Shown: in pieces, positions 26,012 to 37,419 of the stretch
How positions within the stretch are numbered: position 1 is the first letter of the stretch
Layout of the letters: the number at the start of each line of letters is the position of its first letter
Origin: Alisma plantago-aquatica
Lineage: Eukaryota > Streptophyta > Magnoliopsida > Alismatales > Alismataceae
Reading direction: 5' to 3'
DNA length: 64,000 bases
Assembly: GCA_963693085.1 (NCBI GenBank)
Contig: OY856409.1
Coordinates: 519,509,303-519,573,302 of the forward strand
Notes under the pieces: generated by a model
Told to the model about the DNA's origin: nothing
Database searches by the model: none
What the model saw: the letters and a program-made list of their open reading frames with translations, nothing else
Translations under genes and position numbers: made by a program

Positions 26012-26600
26012 TTTAAAGTTATTTTCAATGGTCATACTGAAGATACCAATTCCATTGATGATTACCTGTAATAGAAACAAAGGTAAAGTCAACAGGTGGA
26101 AATTTAAGCAACCTGTTCTAATTTGAAAATTAAAACTTAAGATGAAAGGAATGTAAATCATTGTAATGGTTTTGATACATTACCTACTGTAGGATTGTAG
26201 CCTCGTTGAAAAAATGTAGAGATAAGTCTCCATCGTTCTCTCACATTAAATGAAATGATTTATGGTCTATTGGTAGATCCCAGATTTCAGATGCCAAGTA
26301 TTCATTTAAAATACTTCCAACAAACTGAGTCAATGTATCATTAACATTCTTCCTCATACCATTCCAAAGATATTCCTTACTTCCATTTGTGCTGTCAACT
26401 TTATCACCCACTAAAGAATCAAAGGCTACATATAGCTCTGGTTCTTGATAATTTGTTTGGAACATTCTATTGACAAATATTGCAGACTGGTTTGAAGTTC
26501 CATAAACAATCTCATTCAAGATACATACGACAGTGCTTGCATTATGCAGTAACCGACCAGAACTGCTTCTAGTAAACACTAGGATAACATACCTCACTTC

Positions 26601-27086
26601 CCCCTTTCTTCTCTTCAGGACCTTAATTGTGCATCATCGTTGTGTTTGGTATGCGGTATATAGCAGCCAAAAGGGATCTATTTTTCGAGGGAAAGGTTTT
26701 ACTATGTTTGGTTCGACCGTCATATAGGATACACTGTATCCGAAGCGGCCTTCTTATCCGGTATATGATGGATTAAAAAAAGGGGCGCCAACCCCTGGAA
26801 TTTGATATCCTATCGCTCGGTATGGTAACCCAAAATTATCAATTTGCTGAACTACTGCCTCGTCATCTAGAATTCTGTATTGTAGCTGCACACATCGTCC
26901 TCCTCCACGCACACAGGCATCTTCATCTTCTACAAGTCCACACAAGTTACTGCTTCTTAAGAAAATGGTGGATGCGAGCCTTTCCTCACGGTAGAGTGCC
27001 CATCATCCTTCTTGCTCAGTTCAACAGAAGGCCATTGAAGGATTTGAATTGAACTCATCCCATCCATCCTCCATAGATGATGTTGT
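26601..27086. other. CACTA-1 interior between TTI1 and the copia element
   Basis: No gene assigned. The minus-strand frame 26945-26754 and its continuation is Arg/Gly-rich with no recognised family. GTGTTTGGTATGCGGTATA (26639) and ACTATGTTTGGTTCG (26700) resemble Harbinger-type ends, but no pair with a target duplication was found. Confidence 0.35.
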
Positions 27087-28093
27087 TGTTGATATTTATT
27101 AACGTCGTTCATGCAACAATGATAGGTACAAAGTAATTAACAATTTCAGGCAGATCCAAAATAAGAAACAAAGATCAAACAAGACAGGAGAATAGAAATA
27201 ACAGAAGTTAGATTCACAAACTAGATCGTTCGTTGAGAAATGAACATGATACTTAAAGAAATCAGTGCCCGACAATCCTCGCGGATAGGCACTGTTCTCC
27301 CAGACTCGATCTGGAACGAACCTGGAACCGACTTGTCTTGCTCGCGCTTGACGTAGTCACGTTGCACTGCTACCAGTACAACACAACAACTGCAGGAACC
27401 ACCGCCTGAAAGTTGCGTCTCGGTGACGGAAAGTAGGACGCCGCACTTCACACAGGAGAACAACTCCACGAAGGCTTGGAACGAAGGCACCCACTCTATG
27501 GATTAAGGCTCTCAAAACACACGTGAAACGACGACAGAAATTTGTTTGTTGTGTGTTTAACCCTAATGACCGGAGGCATATATATAGCCACGCATGTCCC
27601 TAATCATATTCCCAGTAAGACGCAAACACTCAGTTGCTCTTGTACACAATACGGAATAATCCGCAAAAGAGAAACACTTTCCTATTAAGATTAAGAAATC
27701 CGAATAGGAAAGAAATAATTAATTACATGAGTAATTAATTACTTAGTCGTATCCTAGTGTAAAAAGAATCTGGAAGACATTCTCCACAATCCACAATCTA
27801 CAAGCCCAAGTCGGCCAGGCCAGGCGTGACGTGCGCGTGCGTGCGTTGTGATGTGGTAACCCCACCCACCAAGGAGGTGAGCATACCTCCCTCCTAGGAC
27901 CCCTTGAACACTAGTTCCCCATGTGATCCTACATATGAGGACCACAAAAGTTCTAGGAGTGAGCAATATGGGATAAAACTTCTTTGCCATTTGCACTAGA
28001 GACAAAACTACTTTTCTCACATGTACTTGCTGCACTACATTGGGCTTAACCCATGCTAAATAGATGGTTGCTACAACAACCATATATCTAACA
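27087..28093 (-). repeat. copia 3' LTR (1007 bp)
   Basis: Matches 32666-33676. On the minus strand it begins TGTTAGATATATGG and ends AATATCAACA. A TATA-like word lies near 27580 (GCTATATATATGCC on the minus strand). The open frames inside are also in the other LTR and are not genes. Confidence 0.9.
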
Positions 28094-28531
28094 ATCCCCC
28101 ACAAAGTCCAATGTGTAGTGTGCTCTACCATTCAGTCCTCCATACTGTGCTTTTAGCAGATACCTTACGGTTTGAATCTACCTGAGTTATCCAACTGTGA
28201 CCCTCGCAGGAACTAGGTGAACAAAAGTCTTGAACCTGAACCTTGGGTACAAGAGTATAGGTTGGTAACAATACAATAAAGACATGGTAGTAAAGAAAAC
28301 AATGCATTAAGGCCATGCATACAATATTTTATATCATGATTGATAATAGAGAATAACCCAATTCTCCTGTTGCGGCCTACATAACATCAATCACTTAGCT
28401 GGAGTCTCCAAGGGTGTACTGCTAACATCCTGTCCTAAGACTTGACACCATTAAGAGACTACTCTCTTACTAACTTGCAGTCATGACAATAACATGTTTC
28501 CCAATGAATAGACACACAGATGCAAGAAGCA

Positions 28532-31500
28532 TCAAACAAGAATACACAGTGTCATCCGATTTACCCGACAACTGGTTATTACCACATTGAACCCAATTTG
28601 TGGGATCTCCACTCTTTTGGGTTGGGTTGCTACTACCTGCAAATCTATAGGGGTTTCGGTCTCATCCCCAACCTGGATTTTTTTTACTAAAGCCAAGGTA
28701 AGACCTTTAGTGAAAGGATCAACTGTATTATCTTTGGTACCGACGTAGTCCACAGCCACGACCCCATTAGACACTAACTCCCTTACAGATTTCAATCTGA
28801 CTTGGATGTGTCTATGCTGTTTTTTATTGTACTTGGAACTCTTTATCTTAGCAATAGTTGTAGTGCTATCACAGTGAACTGAAATTGCAGGAAGCGGCTT
28901 CATTACCATAGGTAAACTAGACATAAGTCAATGTAGCCATTCAACTTCCAATCCAGTTTCATCTAAAGCACACAGCTCTACCTCAAAAGTGGACCGAGAC
29001 AATATGGTTTGCTTCTTAGACCTCCAGGAAACAACTCCTCCTCCCAACAAGAATACATATCCTGAGACACCATTACTCCCAGAATTCACGACAATCCAGC
29101 TTGCATCACTATATCCTTCGACTACGGAAGGATGTTTACCATAATGCAGCCCAAGAGAATATGTTCCCTTGATATACCTCAGAACTCTGTCAAGAGCTTC
29201 CCAATGGGTCTTGTCGGGACAACTGGTGTATCGACTTAACTTGTTCATGGCAAACGCAATGTCTGGACGTGTACAGTTCATAAGATACATCAAACTTCCG
29301 ATAATCTGAGAGTATAATAATTGAGACACTGGAACCCCAGTCTCATTCTTGAATAAGGGCTTGGATGAATCATATGGAGTCTTAACAGGTTTACGTGATG
29401 TGTACTCAAACCTCTCCAGTATCTTTTCAACATAGTGAAACTGAGAGAGAGTTATACCATCAGTAAACCTTATGATTTTAAACCCTAAAATCACATCAAC
29501 GACACCCATATCCTTCATCTCAAACTTGCTATACAAGAATGACTTTGTCTCATTTACTACTTTCATATCGAAACCAAAAAGCAGGATATCATCGACGTAT
29601 AAGCATAACAAAATGAATCCATTATTGACAATCTTACAGTAGAGACACTTATCAAATTCATTATAAATAAAGCCAAATGATGATATCACAGAATCAAACT
29701 TCTCATGTCATTACTTAGGGGCTTGTTTTAAGCCATATAATGACTTAACAAGTTTACACACTTTGGACTCATTCCCATGACCTACAAATCCCTCAAGTTG
29801 TTCCATATATATCTCTTCTTGAAGATCACCGTGTAAGAACGCGGTCTTCACATCCATCTGATGGATATAGAGATTCTAAATGGAAGCCAATGCTATAAGC
29901 ACTCGGATTGTGGTCATATGGGAAACAGGTGAATAGGTATCAAAATAATATATTCCTTCCCTTTGTGTGTAACCCTTAGCAACTAACCTAGCCTTATACT
30001 TATTGATTGTCCCATCTGCATTAAGTTTCTTCTTAAAAATCCATTTGCAACCAAGTGCAAAACAACCAGGAGGCCAATCCACCAATTCCCAAGTTCCATT
30101 CGAGAGAATTGATTGGATTTCATCATTAACGACTTCTTTCCAAAACTTAGCTTATGGAGATTCCATAGCTTGTTTGAAAGTAACAGGATCATCCTCAACA
30201 TTGTAAGTGAGAAAGTCACTTCCAAAGTCCTTGGATGTCCTAGGCCGTTTACTTCTCCTTGGTTCAACTATTTCTTTAGAATCATCCGATTCAGAAATAG
30301 CTTGTTCTGAGTCACCCCCACATTCTTCATCTTTTCCATGTGCTCGGGAATGGAACCTGTGGTAAATGAATCTTCTTGAGATACTTCATTGGGCACACCG
30401 GTTTTCATAGGAAACACGTCCTCAAAGAATGTTGCATCACGTAATTCCACAATTGTATTGACCTCAATGCCAGAGATATCTAATTTTACAATTAGGAATC
30501 TGTAAGCATAGCTTGTCTCTACATAACCCAAAAATATGACATCAACCATTTTCGGTCCCAATTTCTTCCTTTTGTGTTCAGGGACAAGTACCTTTGCAAG
30601 GCACCCCCACACTCGAAGATATTTAAGACTCAGTTTCCTTCCTCTCCATAATTCAAACAGACTACTCTCTGAATGTTTATGGGGAACTCTATTCAGAATA
30701 TGGTAAGTTGTATTCAAAGCTTCCCCCCATATAAAGTTGGGTAATTCATATGTCTGGAGTAAGATATTTACCATATCTATTAAGGTTCAGTTTTTACGTT
30801 CAGCTATCCCATTTGATTGTGGTGAATAAGGAGCAGTGACCTCATGAACTATACCATGTAATTGGCAAAATTCCAAAAACAAGTTTGAGGTATACTCTCC
30901 TCCCCTATCAGACCTTAATCGCTTAAGTACTTTACCGGTTTGAGTTTCAGCTTCTTTCTTATAAATTTGAAATTTATCTAATGCCTCATCTTTACTTCTA
31001 AGTAAAAAAACATAACAGTATCTACTCGCATCGTCAATAAAAGTTATAAAATAATGCTTTTGATCCCTCGTAGCAACACCATTAAATTCACAGATATTTG
31101 TATGAACTAAATCCAAAATTTCTGAATTTCTATTCACATAATGAAAAGGCTTCCTAGGAAACTTAGCTTGTACACAGATTTCACATTTATTGTTGCTAAT
31201 TTCATATTTAGGGATCAAATTTAGATTCATCATATGCTTCATTGAGGCAACATTAACATGTCCCAAACGTGAATGCCATACATCAGATGAAACAAGATTC
31301 ATACAAACAGAACTATAATCATTCAAATTTAAAATAGAATTTGAAACATGTTTAACATGAATCTTAAATAAGTTCTCCACATCACATAAGTACCCCTTGC
31401 CAAAAAATAAAGAATCACGAAGGCGTGTAATAATAGCCTTATTACATTTGCAGTCTACTCTATAGCCTTCCCTAACTAAAATGATGCCACTAAGGATATT

Positions 31501-32627
31501 GCGTCGAATGGTTGGAACATGTCTGACCCTGTTAAGAGTCAAAACCTTCCCCGAAGGGAACTTCAAGTCCACCCGTCCTTTGTCTTTGACTTAGGCAGAG
31601 CTGGAATCGTCCAAAGTCACGGACCGATCTTGAGAGGCCTGATAAGACACAAATAGGGATTTATCAGCACACACGTGTACATTAGCCCCAGTGTCAATTA
31701 TCCAATAAAGTGGTTTAAAAGTAGAAAGAATTTCAAGTTTAATAGATACGTACCCATCATTGAGGTTCAAGGATGTAGTCATCATGTTGACCATAGCCTC
31801 CTCAGTTGCAAATGTGGTAGCTTTCTTTGCCTTCATAGTAGGACAATCCTTGTTCCAGTGGCCAACCTGTCCACAAGTCCAACAAGGTTTGTTCTTCGGT
31901 TTCTTTCAGATCTTTACCTTAGGTTTATGTGCATTCTTAGATTTCTTATCTTTGATGTTTTTCACAGAAGTAAAATAACAGTTGGATTTGCATCAGTAGA
32001 CACCTTGACTATTTTCTCCTTTAAGTGTTCTTCTTATATATTAATATCCATCATTAGTTCTTCCATTGTATGTGTCCCTTTGCGATGCTTCAGAGGCATA
32101 CCAAACGATTCCCATGACTTAAATTTTTTTTCTATGATAGACATAACAACAAACTTCTTAGGCAATACCATCTTGGCATCTGAGAGTTCATGAACTAGGA
32201 GTTGCAGATCATGTGTTTGATCGGAAACTGGCTTACCCTCAACCATCTGAAACTTAAGAAATTTAGACATGCAATATTTTTCAACACCTTGATTTTCAGT
32301 ACTAAAATTCTTAATCAACAATTCCCACAAAACCTTAGATGTAGTGAGTGGCGGCTTTGAGTAAGAATCATATAGTTTGTTATTTAAACCAAACAGAATC
32401 AAACTGCGGCACATTTTGTCACCCTTCTTCCAATTAGTAATTATATTTGCATTATCAGGAATCGTTTCATCAGATATATGTTCAGTCTCTACTAAGTACT
32501 GATCAAAACCCGCAATATTCAGCCAAATTTCTATCCGACTCTGCCAATGGGCAAAGTTGGTACCAGTAAAATTTTCAAACATACTGCTGGTATCAATTTT
32601 ATTTCCCGAACCACCCTGACCGGCCAT
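28532..32627 (-). pseudogene. copia gag-pol polyprotein (broken)
   Basis: The start is the ATG at 32627. Gag covers 32627-32034. The zinc knuckle CWTCGQVGHWNKDC is near 31880, after a TGA in frame. Protease follows with WIIDTGANVHVC (31740-31660). The GAG-pre and integrase part is 31572-30787 with SDRGGEYTSN and PYSPQSNGIAERKN. The segment at 30774-30268 continues the integrase C-terminal part. Reverse transcriptase runs from 30085 with FKARLVAKGYTQ-type sequence and has YVDDILLFG near 29600. RNase H ends the protein with GYSDASWI near 29100 and continues to 28532. Stops and frame changes separate the blocks at about 31580, 30780, 29870 and 28925, so the protein cannot be made in one piece. 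Confidence 0.9.
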
Positions 32628-32665
32628 TGTTAATTAACGACAGAAAATAATTTCTTTAAGACCGT

Positions 32666-33676
32666 TGTTGATATTTATTAACGTCGTTCATGCAACAGCG
32701 ACATGTGCAAAGTAATTAACAATTTCATGCAGATCCAAAATAAGAAACGAATATCAAACAAGGCAGGAGAACAGAAATAACAGAAATTAAATTTGCAAAC
32801 CAGATCATTCGTTGAGAAACAAACGCGATACTTAAAGAAATCAGTGTCCGACAATCCTCGCGGATAGGCACTGTTCTCCCAGACTCGATCTGACACGAAC
32901 CTGAAACCGACTTGTCTTGCTCGCGCTTGACGTAGTCACGTTGCATTGCTACCAGTGCAGTACAACAACCACATGAACCACCGCCTCACAGTTGCATCTC
33001 GGTGACGGGAAGTAAGATGCCGCACTTCGCACAGGAGAACAACTCCACGAAGGCTTGGAACGAAGGCACCCGCTATCTGTATTAGGGCTCTCAAAACACA
33101 CGTGAAACGATGACATAAATTTGTTTGTTGTGTGTATAACCCTAATGACCAGAGACATATATATAGCCACGCACGTCCCTAATCATATTCCCAGTAAGAC
33201 ACAAACACTCGGTTGCTCTTGTACACAATACAGAATAATCCGCAAAAGAGAAATACTTTCCAATTAAGATTAAGAAATCCGAATAGGAAAGAAACAATTA
33301 ATTACACGAGTAATTAATTACTTAGTCGTATCCTAGTACAAAAAGAATTTGGAAGACATTCTCCACAATCCACAAACCCAAGCCCGGCCCGGCCCGGCCC
33401 GGCCAGGCGTGGCGCGCGCGTGCGTGCGTTGTGATGTAGTAACCCCACTCACCAAGGAGGTGAGCATACCTCCCTCCTAGGACCTTTTGGACACTAGTGC
33501 CCTATGTGATTCTACATATGAGGACCACAAAAGTTCTAGGAGTGAGCAATGTGGGATAAAACTTCTTTGCCATTTGCACTAGAGGCAAAACTATTTTTCT
33601 CACATGTACTTGCTGCACTACATTGAGCTTAACCCATGTCTCACATGTACTTGTTACAACAGCCATATATCTAACA
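32666..33676 (-). repeat. copia 5' LTR (1011 bp)
   Basis: Matches 27087-28093, with scattered substitutions and a CGGCCCGGCC-rich expansion near 33385-33402. It is followed by a further copy of its own outer part. Confidence 0.9.
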
Positions 33677-33958
33677 CATGTGAGTGGCGCGCGCGTGCGT
33701 GCGTTGTGATGTAGTAACCCCACCCACCAAGGAGGTGAGCATACCTCCCTCCTAGGACCCTTTGGACACTAGTGCCCTATGTGATCCTACATATGAGGAC
33801 CACAAAAGTTATACGAGTGAGCAATATGGGATAAAACTTCTTTGCCATTTGCACTAGATACAAAACTATTTTTCTCACGTGTACTTGCTGCACTACATTG
33901 AGCTTAACCCATGTCTCACATGTACTTGTTACAGCAGCCATATATCTAACACATGTGA
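33409..33958. repeat. Tandem duplication of the copia LTR outer end (2 x 275 bp)
   Basis: The segment 33409-33683 is repeated at 33684-33958. It covers the last 268 bp of the LTR and seven bases beyond it (CATGTGA). Because flank is included, the duplication arose after the element inserted. Confidence 0.85.
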
Positions 33959-35930
33959 CCTCATGTTTCTATCCACCTCTTAGCAGGTCCTTGTTTACCC
34001 CTGATGGCCATGAGGAAGACGATGGCAGTGGAAACTGGCTGTAGCTTCTTCGTGAGTTGGGCCGTTTTACAGCATATTGTCAACCAGCAAACAGTGTTGC
34101 AATTTGCAGTGCGATGGAGAAACCACTCCGGCTGGTGACTACATCAATTTAACAAAACGTCATATACATCACGCCAACATATCCCTATATAAACCAAACG
34201 TCATATTAGGCACATAATAAGTTACAGAATTGGTAGTGGGAGTGGGGAAACTAGCATTACAGTTTCTTAGGATGTTTTAACCAACTCGTCAGCTTCGCCA
34301 TTAGCTCCTCTACTGATATATATTTGATCCTTTCTCTGAAGAATATCTAGTGATATGTGACTTTTATAATAAGCACTACATACATCCTTTATACAGATAT
34401 GCGGTTCAGTGTTATCAATTCTGTTTTATCTATGATGTCCATCCTAGAAGTTTCCATACCCAAATTAGTTGGGCTAATGTCAGATTGTGATTTTCGTTTC
34501 AGTTTTGCGAGTTCCAGATTTCTATTTTCCCCCCTCTAATGGCTTGCATCTTGTAACTTTTCAGCAATTTTTTTTCCAGAGCGTAGCAATCTGTATGTAC
34601 TACTAATACAGATCTGGAGGAGGAGGGCACTACAAGGATCTATCCCTTCAGGTGAATAGAAATGTTGATAGCCTGCTTATGCAATCTATAACTTGGGTGC
34701 CACCCAAGTGTTCGTTTACCTACCAAGTAGGAGTATACAACTTGCTATGCTATAAACGAAACCGTACTATTAGCCTTCCGACATAAGGATACATTATACT
34801 GACTACTAACCTTATTTGCACCAAATATCATAACTGTAGATCTGCTTACATATATGCAGGACGGGAACCAACGAGAAAGACGCAGATGATCTGCTTCACA
34901 CACTCTTTAATACATCTTTTATGGCATCTCTTTCCGTCATGACTTTGCTTATCTTTGGTGTTTCTATATCTTTGGTGTTTCTGTATTAGCCTGAAGTCTG
35001 GTATGGGATAGAACAAAAAAGAGGACCACTATTCAAATGATGAAGGTTTTGTTGGTAAGGAACAATGCTCTAATTATTACCATGAGGATAGTTGGTAATG
35101 TTTAGTCTACCAATATCAGGCAAATTGGCGCTCGCAAAAGCAGCTGAAGATGACTCATCATGTACTGAAGATACCATACACACTAGACAGCTGCAACAAG
35201 TGAAACATAGAGTTGTTAAAAAACTTATATAGTCTCTACTTGTCCGGATAGGAAGAGGTCATCTACAGGTTGGTGATCTTGGAGCCTACACTTTTCATCC
35301 TTGGTTTTAAGTCTTCTAACAATGATTTCTCTTTCCAGGGTTTAGGTACACTTCTAACTATAATTGGTTTTGTGTTTGCAGGTTTATTGGTGTGCTATCA
35401 GGGCTTAGGCACTCTTATATATGGAGAGGGTTACTTCTAGATGGATGGGGAAAGCCAAAAGATTGGTAAGGATGATCCAAAAAGTAAAGATCATTGATAT
35501 CTCATTCAATGCAAAGAAGTTGGCTCTAAGTCCTTCTTTGAAGGCTATTACTAGAGGATTATTGGAGAAAATATATTCATAACCACTACACTTCCTCTCA
35601 ATATTCTCAAAGATGGTCATTGGCTAAATGAGTGATAAAGTCAAAATGTAGATATATATTTATATTGAAATTTGTATTGATTAAGGGAAAAGGCCCATGT
35701 CCTTCCCTATGTGATGAATAATTTTTCTATGTGAAATAAAAAGGAATGTTTCAAAAGAGTGATTTGTTATGGTTGTTGTGTCTTATTAACTAGATGAGTT
35801 TATTAAAATATCATTTGAGTCTGATAAAAACCACAAATATATCACTTCATGAAATATAAAAAGGCTAAAACCTCATTGACAAACAAATAAACGTACATCA
35901 AAATTGTAATTCATGGGAAATTAAGTATAT
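33959..35930. other. CACTA-1 right interior, no gene recognised
   Basis: Mixed-composition DNA with a possible exon-like stretch near 35380-35600 after TTTGCAG. I could not match it to a family. It may be more captured host sequence, since CACTA-1 carries other host pieces. Confidence 0.35.
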
Positions 35931-36288
35931 TTGTGAAGGCCCTAGAGCCTCATTGAAAGTTGTGAAATTAGCCTTCACAAATGTATTTGGGAGGTCTGAG
36001 AAGTCTTTTTGTGAAGGTCAAATAGTCCTTCAGAAAAGTATTTTTGAAGGCCCTAGAACCTCATTGAAAGGTGTCAAATTAGCCTTCACAAATGTATTTG
36101 GGAGGTTGGGAAAGTCTTTTTGTGAAGGTAAAATAGTCCTTCAAAATAGTATTTGTGAAGGCTAGAGTCTCTCATTAAAGTATTTGTGAAGAGGCTCTTA
36201 GAGTAGGACTTTTTGTGAAGGAATGCCCTTCAACCGATTTTTTTTTAAAGTTTTAATGTACATTTGTGAATGAATCATCCTTGTAGTG
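35931..36288. repeat. CACTA-1 right subterminal and terminal repeats
   Basis: Two near-copies of a unit of about 105 bp (35940-36045 and 36046-36150) carry TTTGTGAAGG, CCTTCACAAATG and CTCATTGAAAG. The end itself is ATCCTTGTAGTG. These repeats mirror the left end in motif type. Confidence 0.75.
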
Positions 36289-36469
36289 ACTCTTGACGTC
36301 CTTGTCAAGGCTAAACTATATGACCTCATAATATCACCCCATATGAGTGAGTGGCTACGTCAACCATGGACAACCCTTTCTAACATACCGGACTGTACGA
36401 CTCAAGATTGGCATGCCACATGTCCATGTGGGACCCATCTACTAGAGGGGTTATGGCTCTGATACCATT
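36289..36469 (-). other. Cassandra internal region with primer binding site
   Basis: On the minus strand the 13 bases TGGTATCAGAGCC (36467-36455) follow the 5' LTR after a 2-base gap. This matches the usual primer binding site for initiator methionine tRNA. No coding sequence is present, as expected for Cassandra. The region is cut at 36288/36289 by CACTA-1, and its other end with the polypurine tract is at 3870-3885. Confidence 0.85.
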
Positions 36470-36760
36470 TGTAACACCCGGACCCACTGCTCAGGGCTCT
36501 AGTAGAGTTTTAGGAATGACGACTGGCCCCACAAACCACCACTAACCTTAATTGCATGCTTTGTCTACACTCACGTGCAAGCCGGGGTCAACTTCCCGAC
36601 TGGTCACCCATCCTAGTACTACTCCAAGTTGAGCACGCTTAACTATGGAGTTCTTTAGTGATGGGCTCCCAGAAAAGGAGGTGCACCTTGGTGATATGGG
36701 TAGTCCAATCATTCCTTTTAATATCATGTTATCCGAGGTCTCAAATCTTGGGACGTTACA
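36470..36760 (-). repeat. Cassandra TRIM retrotransposon, 5' LTR
   Basis: On the minus strand it begins TGTAACGTCCCAAG and ends GGTGTTACA. It matches 3609-3869. The five bases after it (CACCG, 36761-36765) match CACTG at 3604-3608 with one change. Confidence 0.88.
36590..36685 (-). promoter_or_regulatory. 5S rRNA-like domain in the second Cassandra LTR
   Basis: AGTTAAGCGTGCT and TAGTACTAGGATGGGTGACC on the minus strand match the 5S box A and box C regions. Confidence 0.85.
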
Positions 36761-36765
36761 CACCG

Positions 36766-37350
36766 CCTAGAATTGGTTTGGTAGATAATCACAGTTGGGC
36801 AATCACAAATGAGTGTGAAAAAACATGTAAAAGTTAGCCAATTGTCAATCTGGTGTTTCAAGATTAATATTTTTGGCTATTCACAGTTGACTTTTGGTCT
36901 TCCATCGTCATCGTATCCGAAGTAATCACTCTCTAACACTAATAGAATTCAGCACTAAACAATCCATTGGCAAATACAATTTTCTATAGAACTTCAATGG
37001 CTGACGGTGATGAAGCCAAAGGACATTGTGACACAATAAAAAATGATGGTTTCAGACGCTTTGTCGAGCAATGTTATTTGTTTGGAAAAGCGGTGGCGAT
37101 TGCTAAGGCAGCGACGGATAAACACGGACAGTGGGTCAATCGCTACTAATCGCATTGCAAACATTAAGTTGTCCACCGCTTTTATTTTATATTGTATTTT
37201 CTATCTGGAATGATCGACAAACACTACCTGATCGCTCATTTTTCACTGTGAGAAATTATTGCAATGAGTCATCTGTGATTGGGGTCACCGACAATGAATG
37301 CAATCGTGTTGTCAAACGATGCATAAATATTTGTAGTTTGTATACACACA
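36766..37350. other. Unassigned DNA, partly repeated elsewhere
   Basis: The frame at 36967-37149 encodes a basic-acidic protein piece with no family match. Bases 37240-37345 (segment X) recur at 38820-38930 and 49640-49745, each time just before a (TA)n run and an inverted-repeat element. Confidence 0.4.
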
Positions 37351-37357
37351 CACACAC

Positions 37358-37416
<59 letters not shown>
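37358..37416. repeat. (CA)n then (TA)n microsatellite
   Basis: CACACA is followed by a long TA run that ends at the first base of the inverted-repeat element. Confidence 0.95.

Positions 37417-37419
<3 letters not shown>

Larger units (their letters stand above)
16315..26600 (-). pseudogene. Captured TTI1 (TELO2-interacting protein 1) gene fragment, split by CACTA-2
   Basis: TTI1 is an ARM/HEAT-repeat partner of TELO2 that helps mature PIKK kinases. On the minus strand, exon a (about 26597-26185) carries the motif NEYLASEIWDLPIDHKS and reads on through a stop to DGDLSLHFFNEATILQ. Exon b begins after TTACAG at 26065 with VIINGIGIFS, breaks at 26009 where CACTA-2 sits, and resumes at 16678 with YMQNCLNLLLQNLICSNN down to a GTAAGT donor near 16569. 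Exon c (16473-16315) starts after TTTGCAG with VRRLVVENADYIVDYLCRQM and ends at GTAAGG. The exons are consecutive in plant TTI1. Stops and a frame change show a dead copy of perhaps one sixth of the gene. Confidence 0.8.
27087..33951 (-). mobile_element. Ty1/copia LTR retrotransposon nested in CACTA-1
   Basis: Two LTRs of about 1.0 kb flank a minus-strand polyprotein in the order gag, protease, integrase, reverse transcriptase, RNase H, which is the Ty1/copia order. LTR ends read TGTTAGATATATGG and AATATCAACA on the minus strand. The polypurine tract TTTGTGGGGGAT lies next to the 3' LTR (28094-28105). The sequence after the 5' LTR (ACGGTCTTAAAG on the minus strand) is not the common Met-tRNA primer site. 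A clear 5-bp duplication was not found: GTTGT at the left, CATGT at the right. The polyprotein is broken. Confidence 0.9.
3886..36288 (+). mobile_element. CACTA-1: outer CACTA (En/Spm) transposon, 32.4 kb with nested insertions
   Basis: The left end reads CACTACAAAAAATAGG and the right end, on the other strand, CACTACAAGGATG. Both subterminal regions carry repeats of TTGTGAAGG and CCTTCAC (3905-4030 and 35930-36240), as CACTA elements do. The element lies inside the internal region of a Cassandra element whose two LTRs flank it. Without CACTA-2 (9.3 kb) and the copia element (about 6.9 kb) it would be about 16 kb. It carries a plus-strand TNP2 transposase, a TNP1-like gene and captured ALMT and TTI1 pieces. 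No perfect 3-bp duplication abuts the ends: AAA on the left, ACT on the right. The transposase is broken, so the copy is not autonomous. Confidence 0.8.

Noticed and set aside
26639..26760. Small Harbinger-type element near the TTI1 fragment
   Set aside because: Words like GTGTTTGGTATG and CTATGTTTGGTTCG are present, but they do not pair as inverted ends and no TTA flanks were found.
27221..27490. Frame in the copia LTR as a gene
   Set aside because: The same frame occurs in the other LTR, shifted by small changes, and has no family match.
35380..35600. Potassium transporter (HAK/KUP) exon
   Set aside because: A faint likeness to a YQ-x-LGT-like phrase did not extend in any frame.
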